Part shown: positions 15,253-23,458 of the stretch, piece by piece
How positions within the stretch are numbered: position 1 is the stretch's first letter
Layout: each line of letters opens with the position of its first letter
Assembly: GCA_016209605.1 (NCBI GenBank)
Contig: JACQVS010000176.1
Location: 1 to 37,724 of the forward strand
DNA: 37,724 nt
Reading direction: 5' to 3'
Source of the DNA: Planctomycetota bacterium
GTDB taxonomy: Bacteria > Planctomycetota > UBA8108 > JACQVS01
The notes under the pieces: generated by a model
Databases searched by the model: none
The model's input: the letters and a program-made list of their open reading frames with translations, nothing else
Told to the model about the DNA's origin: nothing
Made by a program: the position numbers and the translations under genes

Positions 15253-17514
15253 GTGTTGATCCGTTCCATCCGCGCGGAGAATTTCATGAGATTCTCCAGG
15301 CTGCACTTGGAGAATCTCCCGCTCCATGGGGTGATCGGCATCGAGGGCCCGAACGAGTCCGGCAAAACGACCATCGGCGAAGCGCTCCTGTTTGCGTTTT
15401 TCGGCAAGACCCGCAAGTCCCTGGAGCTGGCGGCGGCGCGGTTGATCCGGTGGGAAGCCGATTACATGTCGGTGGAGGTGGAGTTCACCGTGCCGGCAAG
15501 GGGAGACTTCCTGATTTACCGGGAAATCGACAAGTACGGGACCAACTTTGTCAAGATCATCGACTCGAAGACCCGACGGGAGCTGGCGGCCGGCAACATC
15601 AACGTCACGGAACTCCTCAACAAACTGCTGCGCTACGATTTCCACGATTTCCACCAGTCGTTCTACCTCGACCAGCACCAGGAGATCCTCGGCGGCGACT
15701 CGCAGGAGAAATTCCTCGAGCGCATGGTGGGTCTGGCGCAGATCCAAGAAGCCGCCAATAACCTGGGCAAGGAAAACGAGCAGCTCGAGCGCGAGTACGC
15801 CCACTACCAGAAAGACGTGCAGAGGAATTTGCAGCAGATCGGCAAGTATGAAAAGAACATCCTCAAGCTGGGGGAGCTGAAGGAATCGGCGCGGCGCCTG
15901 GCCCTCGAGATGAACTCCGTCGAGAAGAAAAAAGTGGCTGCCGACCGGGATCTGGAGGTCCTCAAGCGCATTGCCGAAGATCACGGCAAGATGGCGGCCG
16001 CGCTCGATGCGGCAGCCGCCTGGCACATTACCGAACTGCGCGACCGCTTGAGGAGCCTGGTGGAGAACTACCACTTCTTCGACAAGGCCCAAGGGCTCGA
16101 GCGCGACTTTCTGGAGAGGAATCGGGACGCCTTCCAGGCGCAAAAAGGATCGCTCGAGGCCCTGGAGGCCATGGCAGAGGAGTTCTTGAAGCTGCGCGGC
16201 CATTACCAGGACCTGGTGGAGGAGCTGGCTCAGCGGACTGCCGCCGGCGATGCCCACAGCTTGGTGGGGGAGTTAAAGCTCCTGGAAGCGGAGCTGCGGC
16301 AGGTTCGCCAGTCCGGGAAGCGCGCTTCCTGGCTCTTCCGCCTGAGCTTCCTCCTGGCCGCGGCGCTGCTTGGACTGTGGGGGCTGTTGTTCTCCGGCAC
16401 CCCGGCGGCTCAGAGGCTGCTCGAGTCCTTCGAGCGGATGAGCCTCGCCAGAAGCCACGCCCTCCTCTGCTTGTCGATCAGCGGGAGCGTTGCCCTCCTC
16501 GCCTCCGGCCTTTTCTTTTTTGGCGGGCGGCGTTTGGGAGGACGGGCCCGGCATCTCGCTGAGGAGCTGAGCCTTCTCGAGCTGCGCATCCTGGCCGCCG
16601 AGGATGATCGGAAGCAACTCTCCGGCGCTATGGCGGTCTCCGAGAAGGGGGACATTGCTTCCTTCATCAAGACGGCGGAGAATGTCAACGACCTGGTGCG
16701 CCAGAAGCACCTGCAGGAGTTCCGCCAGCGGTTTCAGAAGCTTTACCAGCCGGAGGGCGAGAAGGAGTATCGCAAGGGGCTGCGGGAGATGGTCCGCAGC
16801 GAGCGGGATTTGAGAGCGCAGGCGCTCAAGGAGATCCAGCGGCAGGAAATGCTCATTCAGGAGATTCAAGGGGAGCACAAGAAGCTCCGCTCCGATCTGG
16901 ACAGGTTGGAAAACGACCTCCGCGACTGCGAATCGCAGTCTTCCAAGAAGGACATCCTGCTGGTGAAGAACGAGGACCTGGAGCTGCGGTCCCGGGAGAT
17001 CTTCAACGACATCGAGTGCCGGCGCGTGGCCATCGACCTCCTGCGGGAGACGGCCGCCTCCATCCGCAACTGGATCGGTCCAGCCCTTTCCAGATTCGTG
17101 CGCGGCGTGCTGCCGCGGCTCACCCGCAATCGCTACCGCGAGGTCAAGCTCGATGAGGACTTCGCCCTGAAGCTGTTCACCAGCGAAAAGAGCGACTTTC
17201 TCGAGCTGGCCGAGCTGAGCGGCGGAACCCTGGAGGCGCTGCGCCTGGCGCTGCGCCTGGCGTTTTCTCAGACTTTCATCGGCGCCCGCACCCGGCAGCC
17301 GCAGTTCATCTTCCTGGATGAGCCGTTCAAGATGATCGACGCCGAGAGGACGTATGACATCCTCAGCGCGCTCCGGGACCTGAGCCCGGACATCCAGCAG
17401 TTTTTTGTCGTGCAGCCGAACTTCACCTCCGAACAGCGGGCTTTTTTTGACCGGACGATCATCACCCAGCCCGGCAGCACGGAGCTGGTTTTCAAGGGGA
17501 ACGGCGCATCCTAA
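15253..17514 (+). CDS. SMC/RecF-type ATPase with an internal membrane hairpin (YhaN-like)
   Basis: A 753-residue protein with a GTG start preceded by GAGGAG. The N-terminus has the SMC-family first strand MLIRSIRAENFMRF and Walker A GPNESGKTT. Long coiled coils follow, interrupted at about 359-381 and 403-427 by two hydrophobic segments (LSFLLAAALLGLWGLLF, LCLSISGSVALLASGLFFF). A second coiled coil leads to the signature ELSGGTLEALRLALRLAF from Glu654 and Walker B FIFLDEPFKMID. This head-coil-membrane-coil-head plan is like YhaN proteins, which in other bacteria pair with an Mre11-like nuclease; none is adjacent here, although a metallophosphoesterase of the LpxH type follows. Probably a membrane-tethered DNA-associated ATPase. 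Confidence 0.8.
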   Translation: MLIRSIRAENFMRFSRLHLENLPLHGVIGIEGPNESGKTTIGEALLFAFFGKTRKSLELAAARLIRWEADYMSVEVEFTVPARGDFLIYREIDKYGTNFVKIIDSKTRRELAAGNINVTELLNKLLRYDFHDFHQSFYLDQHQEILGGDSQEKFLERMVGLAQIQEAANNLGKENEQLEREYAHYQKDVQRNLQQIGKYEKNILKLGELKESARRLALEMNSVEKKKVAADRDLEVLKRIAEDHGKMAAALDAAAAWHITELRDRLRSLVENYHFFDKAQGLERDFLERNRDAFQAQKGSLEALEAMAEEFLKLRGHYQDLVEELAQRTAAGDAHSLVGELKLLEAELRQVRQSGKRASWLFRLSFLLAAALLGLWGLLFSGTPAAQRLLESFERMSLARSHALLCLSISGSVALLASGLFFFGGRRLGGRARHLAEELSLLELRILAAEDDRKQLSGAMAVSEKGDIASFIKTAENVNDLVRQKHLQEFRQRFQKLYQPEGEKEYRKGLREMVRSERDLRAQALKEIQRQEMLIQEIQGEHKKLRSDLDRLENDLRDCESQSSKKDILLVKNEDLELRSREIFNDIECRRVAIDLLRETAASIRNWIGPALSRFVRGVLPRLTRNRYREVKLDEDFALKLFTSEKSDFLELAELSGGTLEALRLALRLAFSQTFIGARTRQPQFIFLDEPFKMIDAERTYDILSALRDLSPDIQQFFVVQPNFTSEQRAFFDRTIITQPGSTELVFKGNGAS

Positions 17515-17572
17515 AGCAGCCAAGGCCGCAACCAAATGTTGAAGCCGAATAAGAAAAAGATGAAGAGGATTG

Positions 17573-17626
17573 AACCGCCAAGACGCCAAGGACGCAAAGG
17601 TAAGACGCAAGGCGAATTAGAGAGCG
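17573..17626 (+). repeat. 54-base interspersed repeat, copy A
   Basis: It begins AACCGCCAAGACGCCAAG and ends GAATTAGAGAGCG. The reverse complement of 27009-27062 matches it at 49 of 54 positions without gaps. A short palindromic stretch GCAGCCTGCG follows at about 17651, and a comparable one accompanies the other copy. Confidence 0.85.
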
Positions 17627-17711
17627 GTTTTCGAACACCAAGACTTCTCTGCAGCCTGCGTAGAATATTTGATGTAAGAATCTAAGAGATAAACTCTGGG
17701 GAGAGGGAACT

Positions 17712-18467
17712 CTGAACGCTGGCATCCGAAGCGCGGTTTTTATCTCCGATCTTCACCTCGGCTCGGAAGAGAGCCCCTGCCACGGGGCGTTCCGGTCCTT
17801 TCTGAACGAGCTGGCTTCCCGCTCGCCGCCTCCCCGGCTCTACATCCTCGGCGACTTGTTCAATTACTGGACCGGCCGCGGCGCCGAGAAGGCTCCAGGA
17901 TTCCGCCTGGCCCTCGAGTCCATCCGCCGGGCGGTGGAGCGGGGTGTCCAGGTCACCCTGCTCCACGGCAACCGAGACTTCCTGCTCGACGAGGAGCTGA
18001 AGCAGCGGTGGGGGATCGATCTCGTCCGCCGCTCCCACCCCCTGGCGCTCGGATCCAGCCGGGTGCTGATCTGCCATGGCGACCTGCTGCTCCTCCGCGA
18101 CCGCGCCAACCTCCGCTTCCGCTGGATCCTGCGCAGCGCCTGGGTGCGGGCCCTGCACGACGTCCTTCCCTCCGCATGGGTGGAACGGATCGCCGCCAGG
18201 CTCCGGAGAACCACCAGCTTGATCACCGCCAGGAAGGATCGGGAGCTGTTTGAAGTGCCCGCCGAGGCGGTGGCGCGGCTTCTCCGGGGCGGCTATGATG
18301 TATTGATCTGCGGCCACGTCCACGAGCAGGCCTGCCGCTCCCTCCGGGTGGATGGGGAGAAGAAAGTCTTTTACACCCTCGGCGCTTGGGATCGAGAGGC
18401 CTCGGTGCTGGAATATGATCAGGGAGATTTCAAGTTCAAAAATTTCCCCCTAGTTGCTGATCCATGA
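17712..18467 (+). CDS. lpxH: UDP-2,3-diacylglucosamine diphosphatase-like metallophosphoesterase (non-ATG start)
   Basis: Calcineurin-like phosphoesterase with the order of motifs seen in LpxH: FISDLHLG (DxH), LGDLFNYW, HGNRDFL, ICHGDLLLL, and ICGHVH. LpxH removes UMP from UDP-2,3-diacylglucosamine at the inner membrane during lipid A synthesis. The frame is open from 17673, but there is no ATG, GTG or TTG before the essential DxH motif at 17748; the first usable codon is CTG at 17712, with GAGAGG 5 bases upstream. From there the product has 251 residues, near the family size. Standard callers would start at an internal TTG (17856) and lose the metal site. Its stop overlaps miaA (ATGA). LpxH relatives with other roles cannot be excluded. 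Confidence 0.75.
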   Translation: MNAGIRSAVFISDLHLGSEESPCHGAFRSFLNELASRSPPPRLYILGDLFNYWTGRGAEKAPGFRLALESIRRAVERGVQVTLLHGNRDFLLDEELKQRWGIDLVRRSHPLALGSSRVLICHGDLLLLRDRANLRFRWILRSAWVRALHDVLPSAWVERIAARLRRTTSLITARKDRELFEVPAEAVARLLRGGYDVLICGHVHEQACRSLRVDGEKKVFYTLGAWDREASVLEYDQGDFKFKNFPLVADP

Positions 18468-19378
18468 AGCGCATTTTCATCACCGGTCCAACCGCCAGCG
18501 GCAAGGGCGCGCTCGCGCAGGAGCTGGCCCGGCGGCTCGGAGCCGAGATCATCTCCGTCGACTCCATGAAGGTCTACCGCGGCATGGATGTAGGGACGGC
18601 CAAGCCTTCTCCGGAGCTGCGCCGGGAAATCCCCTTCCACCTCATCGATGTCGCCGATCCGTGGGAGGACTTCAGCGCCGGCAAGTTCCTGCCGCTGGCC
18701 CTCGAGGCGGTGCGGGAAATCGAAGGGCGCGGTCGGACAGTGATTTTTCAGGGGGGGACGCCGCTTTACCTCAAAACGCTTCTCGATGGGCTGTTCGTCG
18801 GGCCGGCGGCCGACTGGAGCATGAGGAAGCAGCTCCTCGAAGAGGCCGGGGAGCGAGGCTTGCCGGCGCTCTACGGGGAGCTGCTGCGCCTCGATCCCCT
18901 GGCGGCCCAGAAGATCCACCCCCGCGACCAGCGCCGCATTGTCCGGGCGCTGGAGATCATCCGCTCGACGGGTGAAAAGATGACCGAGCTGTGGAAGCGG
19001 TCCAAGATCGCCCTCGAGCCCGCTGACTTCCGGCTCTTCGGCATCGCCTGGGAGCGGGCGGAGCTTTACGCCCGCATTGACCGCCGCGTGGAGCTGATGG
19101 TGGAAAAGGGGCTTTTCGAAGAAACGGCCCGGCTCTTGAGCGATCCCCGAGGCTTGAGCCGTACAGCGGCCCAGTGCCTGGGCTACCGGCAAATCATTGA
19201 GGGCTTGCGGCAGGGAGAGGAGCAGGGCTCGATCGCCGCTCGCATCCAGGAGGACACCCGGCGGTTCGCCAAGCAGCAGCTCACCTGGCTGCGCCGCTTC
19301 TCGATTGCCTGGCTCGAGCCGCAAGAGGCCGGCCGCTTGGCCGATCAGGTGTTACGGCATTTCCAGAAAGATAGCTGA
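18464..19378 (+). CDS. miaA: tRNA dimethylallyltransferase MiaA
   Basis: A 304-residue protein of usual length. MiaA transfers the dimethylallyl group to A37 of tRNAs that read UNN codons. Visible family features are ITGPTASGKG at the N-terminus, ISVDSMKVYRGMDVGTAKPS, HLIDVADPWEDFSAGKF, the substrate-binding FQGGTPLYLKTLLDGLF, and HPRDQRRIVRALEI, then QLTWLRRF near the end. One oddity is the P-loop: the Thr/Ser after Lys is Gly here (GKG), which would weaken Mg2+ coordination. The start overlaps the previous stop by four bases, so translation is coupled. Confidence 0.95.
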   Translation: MKRIFITGPTASGKGALAQELARRLGAEIISVDSMKVYRGMDVGTAKPSPELRREIPFHLIDVADPWEDFSAGKFLPLALEAVREIEGRGRTVIFQGGTPLYLKTLLDGLFVGPAADWSMRKQLLEEAGERGLPALYGELLRLDPLAAQKIHPRDQRRIVRALEIIRSTGEKMTELWKRSKIALEPADFRLFGIAWERAELYARIDRRVELMVEKGLFEETARLLSDPRGLSRTAAQCLGYRQIIEGLRQGEEQGSIAARIQEDTRRFAKQQLTWLRRFSIAWLEPQEAGRLADQVLRHFQKDS

Positions 19379-19397
19379 AATTCCGAGCCGCTCCGAG

Positions 19398-19628
19398 TTA
19401 CTTGCTCGTGTAGATCGGCTCGGTCTTCTCGAACTCGTCGTAATTTTCAATGCCGAAGAACACCCGGTCAATGTCGATGTGGAACTGATGCAGCTCGCCA
19501 TCGGTCGGGCTGAAGATCTTGGCGGCATGATGGCCCCAGTGGTTGTAGTTGTAAAGGTGATGGGTGTGGGCACAACCCGCGCCCAAGAGGGTGAAACAGG
19601 CGATAGCGAAAAGACCGGCCTTTTTCAT
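19398..19628 (-). CDS. Small lipoprotein, paralogue 2 (HxDIDR motif)
   Basis: A 76-residue lipoprotein with lipobox LLGAGC (Cys19) and a 58-residue mature part rich in His and Tyr. Its C-terminal half contains LHQFHIDIDRVFFGIE, matching FHRVHMDIDRIIFDMD in the upstream neighbour. GGAGAGG lies 8 bases before the ATG; a longer in-frame start exists but its extra residues overlap a terminator. The gene begins only about 24 bases after that terminator's T-run. No family recognised; the repeated His/Asp pattern suggests metal or ligand binding, which is inference. Confidence 0.8.
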   Translation of the reverse strand: MKKAGLFAIACFTLLGAGCAHTHHLYNYNHWGHHAAKIFSPTDGELHQFHIDIDRVFFGIENYDEFEKTEPIYTSK

Positions 19629-19652
19629 GACGTACCTCTCCGATATGGGTGG

Positions 19653-19706
19653 AAAAAAAACTTCTTCGCTGGCTGCCGACGGCAATATTGGCAGCGGGCG
19701 AAGAAG
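19653..19706 (-). terminator. Rho-independent terminator between the two lipoprotein genes
   Basis: Read on the minus strand, a stem of 9 bp (CTTCTTCGC with GCGAAGAAG), a 2x2 internal loop and 6 bp (GCTGCC with GGCAGC) is followed at once by eight T. It lies 70 bases after the stop of the first lipoprotein gene and about 24 bases before the start of the second, so it could end the first transcript or attenuate the second. Confidence 0.8.
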
Positions 19707-19775
19707 ACTAACATCCCCCGCGGAGAGGGCAAGGACCTGAAATCCGGCCGCAGAGAAAGTGATTACGGGAAGGCC

Positions 19776-19979
19776 TTAGTCGACGTCCTCGAGCGGTCGC
19801 TCGTCCATGTCAAAGATAATGCGGTCGATGTCCATGTGCACGCGATGGAAATCATCCAGCACGGTCAGAATCTTGCGCTTGTTGTGAGGCCAGCTCCAGA
19901 GATAAGGCCGGTTGGTCATGCAGCCGGCCGGCAGGAGAGTTAAACCCAAGAGGGATAAAACCAACAGTCTCCTCAACAT
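19776..19979 (-). CDS. Small lipoprotein, paralogue 1 (HxDIDR motif)
   Basis: A 67-residue lipoprotein starting at 19979 with GGAGG six bases upstream. The signal MLRRLLVLSLLGLTLLPAGC ends in the lipid-attachment Cys20. The 48-residue mature part has RPYLWSWPHNKRKIL and then FHRVHMDIDRIIFDMD, which aligns with the next lipoprotein gene downstream. It has a consensus-like promoter and is followed by a strong terminator, as expected of an abundant envelope protein. The family is not recognised. Confidence 0.82.
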   Translation of the reverse strand: MLRRLLVLSLLGLTLLPAGCMTNRPYLWSWPHNKRKILTVLDDFHRVHMDIDRIIFDMDERPLEDVD

Positions 19980-20034
19980 TAAATCCTCCAATTACATTGC
20001 TTCCAAATAATACTAAGTTTAGAGATTAAACATA

Positions 20035-20064
20035 ATTATAGGGGTCCGGTAACCGGTTCGTCAA
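20035..20064 (-). promoter_or_regulatory. Strong sigma70-type promoter for the lipoprotein genes
   Basis: On the minus strand TTGACG (20059-20064) and TATAAT (20035-20040) are 18 bases apart. The -10 is a perfect consensus and the -35 matches five of six. The spacer holds the palindrome CCGGT-A-ACCGG (20046-20056), a possible operator. The leader to the ATG at 19979 would be about 50 bases. Confidence 0.75.
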
Positions 20065-20129
20065 GCCTCTGGAGGTGGAAAATAGATTTTCTACGTTTCC
20101 GGGGATACAATCAATCAGAGATGGAATCA

Positions 20130-20141
20130 AACCGCCAAGGC
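20130..20141 (+). repeat. Fragment of the AACCGCCAAG repeat
   Basis: AACCGCCAAGGC occurs alone 14 bases before the Lon-like gene's TTG. It is too short to be certain, but it matches the start of the copies at 13019 and 17573. Confidence 0.35.
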
Positions 20142-20154
20142 AGCTAGCACCCCT

Positions 20155-22299
20155 TTGTTTATACCGATTACTGCCGTGACTCGACTGCCCAGCAACGCTC
20201 ACCGATCCCACTCCAGGGTCAAAGCCTTGAAGCGAGGCCTCCAGGAAACTCCTAGGCGGATTTCGCCATTTCTGGTGTGTCCCGAAGACCTGCGCTGGAC
20301 CTGCGACCCCGGTATTTTTCCCTTTCGCACCACGGCCGAGATCAAGCCCTCTGCCCGGGTGATTGGCCAGGCGAAGGCGTTGCGCGCCCTGAAGCTGGGC
20401 CTCCGGCTCAAAAGCCCCGGATACAACATTTTCATCTGCGGGATGCCTGGAACGGGGCGCAAGTACACGCTCAGGCACCTGTTGAAAAAAGTCCGGCAGC
20501 CCTCTTTCCCGCTCGAGGATCTGGTTTATCTGCCCCGCTTCGACGCTCCCCAGCGGCCGCGGCTGGTCCGCCTCCCGGCCGGCAAGGGGAGGGTCCTCAA
20601 GAACGATATCCGCCGGGTGTTCACTCGCATCCAGCGCCTTCGCGAAAAAGTCAAGGAAAACCTGCGGCTCAATGCCATCAAACGCTATCTCCTGGACCGG
20701 GTTCCGGCCCTCGAAGACCGCCACGGTTACCAGCCCTTGCTGGCGCGGTACTTCGAGTCCCTGGCCCGTGAGTTCGTCAACCGGGAGGGGGACCTCACCG
20801 AGGAGGACTACGGCGTCCAGGTGCTGGTTTCGCGCCGCGCCGGCCAGAGGCCGCCGGTGGTGTGGCCATCGCAGGTCACCTTCTCAGGCCTTTTCGGCAG
20901 TTTTGAGAAGCAGCGGGGTGACGACAAGAAGTCCTCCGGCATTCCGGTTGGCGGCATCCGGCCGGGAGCCCTGGTGGAGGCTCTGGGGGGCTTCCTCATC
21001 TTGCCGGCCAACGAGCTGCTCGATGTACCCCATGCCTGGAACGCCCTCAAGCACTGTCTGATGAACAACCGCATGGATCTCTTCGACTACGACACCCACA
21101 CCCTGGCCGCTTCGGCCGAAGGGCGCCCCGATCCGGTGCCGCTCAACGTCAAGGTGATCCTGATCGGCGATTACGACTCCTACGACTCGTTCTTCGAGAA
21201 CGATCCCGAGTTTCAGCGCGTCTTCAAGGTGCGGGTCGATTTCGACGTTGAAGTCCCCCTCACCCGGAAGGTCCTCACCCGGGATTACCCGCAAGTCATT
21301 TCCCGCATCTGCAACGGCGAGAAGCTGAATCATCTGACGGCGCGGGCCGCGGCGAAAGTGGTGGAGTTCGGGGTGCGCAAGGCCGGCCGCAAGTCGAAAA
21401 TTTCCATCCAGTTTTCCCAGATCGCCGACTTGATCCGGGAGGCCAGCTTCTGGACCCGTCAGGCCAGGCGCCGCTGGATCACCGATAAGGACATCGAGCG
21501 CGTCCTCAAGGAGAACATCGAGCGGCTCAACCTCTTCGAGACCAAGCTTTCGGAGATGATCGCCGAGGGGGTCATTCTCATCGACACCACCGGCAGCCGC
21601 GTCGGGCAGGTGAACGGCCTGGCGGTGTACGACACCGGCGACTATCAGTTCGGCAAGCCTTCCCGCATCACCGCCGAGACTTCCATGGGGCGGAGCGGCA
21701 TCATCAACATCGAGCGCGAGTCGGGCTTGAGCGGCCGCAGCCACGACAAGGGGATTCAGATCCTCGGCGGCTACCTGCGCTCCCGCTTCGCGCAAAAGCG
21801 CCCCTTGAGTCTCACCGCCAGCGTCTGCTTCGAGCAGTCGTACTCCGGCGTCGACGGCGACAGCGCCTCGGCCACGGAAATTTACGCCCTCCTCTCGAGC
21901 CTTTCGGGGCTCCCCATCCGGCAGGACATCGCCGTCACCGGCTCGCTCAACCAGAAGGGGGATATTCAGCCGATCGGCGGCGTCAACGAGAAGATCGAGG
22001 GCTTTTTCGACTGCGTCTCCGCCGGGCGGCCCACATACAAGGAAGGCGTGATCATTCCGCGGCGCAACCTCCCCGACCTGATGCTCCGCGAAGACGTGGT
22101 CAAGGCAGTGGAGCAGGAGCGGTTCTCCATTTTCGCCATAGACACGGTCGAGGAGGGGATCGAAATCCTCACCGGCCTCCCGGCGGGGGAGCGCCGGAAA
22201 AACGGCCAGTTCCCTGAGAACACGGTGTTTTGCCGGGTTGACAAGCGCCTCGATGAAATCGCCGAGGGGCTGAAGAAGTACCCGGGCACGGAGGATTGA
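20155..22299 (+). CDS. ATP-dependent Lon-type protease (LonB-like, COG1067)
   Basis: A protein of up to 714 residues. It belongs to the Lon-related group with the N-terminal region LRWTCDPGIFPF and an AAA module whose Walker A reads GMPGTGRKYT; Arg in place of the usual Lys is, from memory, common in this group. The C-terminal Lon protease domain has Ser570 in DGDSAS and Lys613 in VNEKIEGFF, 43 residues apart as in E. coli Lon. It degrades damaged or regulatory proteins in the cytoplasm. The start is uncertain: TTG at 20155, GTG at 20176 and TTG at 20227 are all possible and none has a clear Shine-Dalgarno. It converges on the LRR gene with a 13-base gap. Confidence 0.88.
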   Translation: MFIPITAVTRLPSNAHRSHSRVKALKRGLQETPRRISPFLVCPEDLRWTCDPGIFPFRTTAEIKPSARVIGQAKALRALKLGLRLKSPGYNIFICGMPGTGRKYTLRHLLKKVRQPSFPLEDLVYLPRFDAPQRPRLVRLPAGKGRVLKNDIRRVFTRIQRLREKVKENLRLNAIKRYLLDRVPALEDRHGYQPLLARYFESLAREFVNREGDLTEEDYGVQVLVSRRAGQRPPVVWPSQVTFSGLFGSFEKQRGDDKKSSGIPVGGIRPGALVEALGGFLILPANELLDVPHAWNALKHCLMNNRMDLFDYDTHTLAASAEGRPDPVPLNVKVILIGDYDSYDSFFENDPEFQRVFKVRVDFDVEVPLTRKVLTRDYPQVISRICNGEKLNHLTARAAAKVVEFGVRKAGRKSKISIQFSQIADLIREASFWTRQARRRWITDKDIERVLKENIERLNLFETKLSEMIAEGVILIDTTGSRVGQVNGLAVYDTGDYQFGKPSRITAETSMGRSGIINIERESGLSGRSHDKGIQILGGYLRSRFAQKRPLSLTASVCFEQSYSGVDGDSASATEIYALLSSLSGLPIRQDIAVTGSLNQKGDIQPIGGVNEKIEGFFDCVSAGRPTYKEGVIIPRRNLPDLMLREDVVKAVEQERFSIFAIDTVEEGIEILTGLPAGERRKNGQFPENTVFCRVDKRLDEIAEGLKKYPGTED

Positions 22300-22312
22300 T
22301 TAAGGCTTGCTT

Positions 22313-23182
22313 TCAGGGTGTTTTATCCTCCAGGAAAACCTTGACCCCCAGGCTCTTCAAATCGGCGATCTGGGAATTCCTGGCCGGTTCGCTGAGCGGA
22401 TTTCCTGTCAGGTAGACCCTCAGGAAGGGGGCGAATCGCTTCTCGCCCGCGATATCTTTCTTCGCCATGTCCACCAAGGGAGCGAGATCGCTGATCCGGT
22501 TGCGACTGAGGTTGAGATAAGTCAACTGGTCAAGACCAGAGAGAGGCGAGAGATCAACGAGCTCGGTGCCGCTCAAATCCAGGGACTGGAGCCCCTTGAG
22601 TTTTCCCAGGGCTTTCAGGTCCTTGATGGAGTTGCCGTTCAAGTAAAGCGTCCACAATTTCCCCAGACTCTCCAGGGGGCTCATGTCGGTGATCTTGTTG
22701 CTCGAGAGGTAAAGCGTCCTCAGGCTGGTGAGCTTTCCCAGCGGGGTCACGTCCGCCACCTGGTTCTCGCCGAGCGCCAGGTACTGGAGGCCGGTCAGTG
22801 GGGCGAGGGGGCTGACATCCTGGATCTTGTTTTTGGAAAGGTCGAGGAGCTGGAGCTTGGTCAAGCCTGTCAAGGGGGAGAGGTCGGCGATGTCGTTCTC
22901 CGGCAGCTCGAGGGAGGCGAGGCTCTGGCATTTTTCAAGCCCCGCCAGGCTGCCGATCTTCTTCCCCTTGGCCTTGATGGTGGAGAGGTTGCGGACATCT
23001 TCCTCGGCCAGCGGTTTGTCGGTCTCGCGCTTCTCCAGCACGTACTGCCGGACGGCAGCTTCGAGGTTCTTGTCCGCGAAGAGGTCGGCGCGTGCTGGTG
23101 AAATGGGGAGGGCGACGAAAAAGGCGGTAATCAGAAAAAGGAGCGGGTACGATCTGAAGACAGAGTTTATAAATAGGGTCAT
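22313..23182 (-). CDS. Exported leucine-rich-repeat protein
   Basis: A 289-residue protein with a signal peptide (hydrophobic PLLFLITAFFVALP, likely cleavage after ARA near residue 32). About eight LRR units of the 22-residue, internalin-like type follow, for example LQLLDLSKNKIQDVSPLAPL and LRTLYLSSNKITDMSPLESL. Such repeats form a curved binding surface for proteins or sugars. It ends without a sorting signal or membrane segment and is probably periplasmic or secreted. GGAGG lies 8 bases before the ATG. The ligand is unknown. Confidence 0.88.
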   Translation of the reverse strand: MTLFINSVFRSYPLLFLITAFFVALPISPARADLFADKNLEAAVRQYVLEKRETDKPLAEEDVRNLSTIKAKGKKIGSLAGLEKCQSLASLELPENDIADLSPLTGLTKLQLLDLSKNKIQDVSPLAPLTGLQYLALGENQVADVTPLGKLTSLRTLYLSSNKITDMSPLESLGKLWTLYLNGNSIKDLKALGKLKGLQSLDLSGTELVDLSPLSGLDQLTYLNLSRNRISDLAPLVDMAKKDIAGEKRFAPFLRVYLTGNPLSEPARNSQIADLKSLGVKVFLEDKTP

Positions 23183-23458
23183 ATGGGAACCTCCAGAAGC
23201 GATAACCGAGTCAAAACTTCGTTTTCAAATATTGCCAACAGTACCGGGGTATTGAAAATATAGACCTCATGGCGCGACTCATATATTTTTTCATCGACCG
23301 ACGGCGCCGTCAAGGGGTCTTGGCGGCACTGGCCTTGCTCCCGCCTTTCCTGCAACCAAAGCCGACAGGGCCCGTTGGGAGTTTGAGGGGGAGCCGATCA
23401 ACTGCCGCGCCGCCGCCGCGGCGGGGAGAAAGATGGCGTCATTTTGAGAAGAGCGCCG

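Noticed and set aside
17712..18467. LpxH-like protein as the Mre11-like nuclease partner of the SMC-like ATPase
   Set aside because: Its motifs (LGDLFNYW, HGNRDFL) are those of LpxH rather than Mre11/SbcD, and a 197-base repeat-bearing gap separates the genes.
20440..20475. Walker A with Arg instead of Lys (GTGRK) in the Lon-like protease as a defect
   Set aside because: The GTGR form is, from memory, usual in COG1067 Lon-related proteins, so it is not a lesion.
23269..23450. Small plus-strand ORF starting at 23269 between the LRR and mrfB genes
   Set aside because: No ribosome-binding site; most of it continues as a low-complexity shadow across mrfB.
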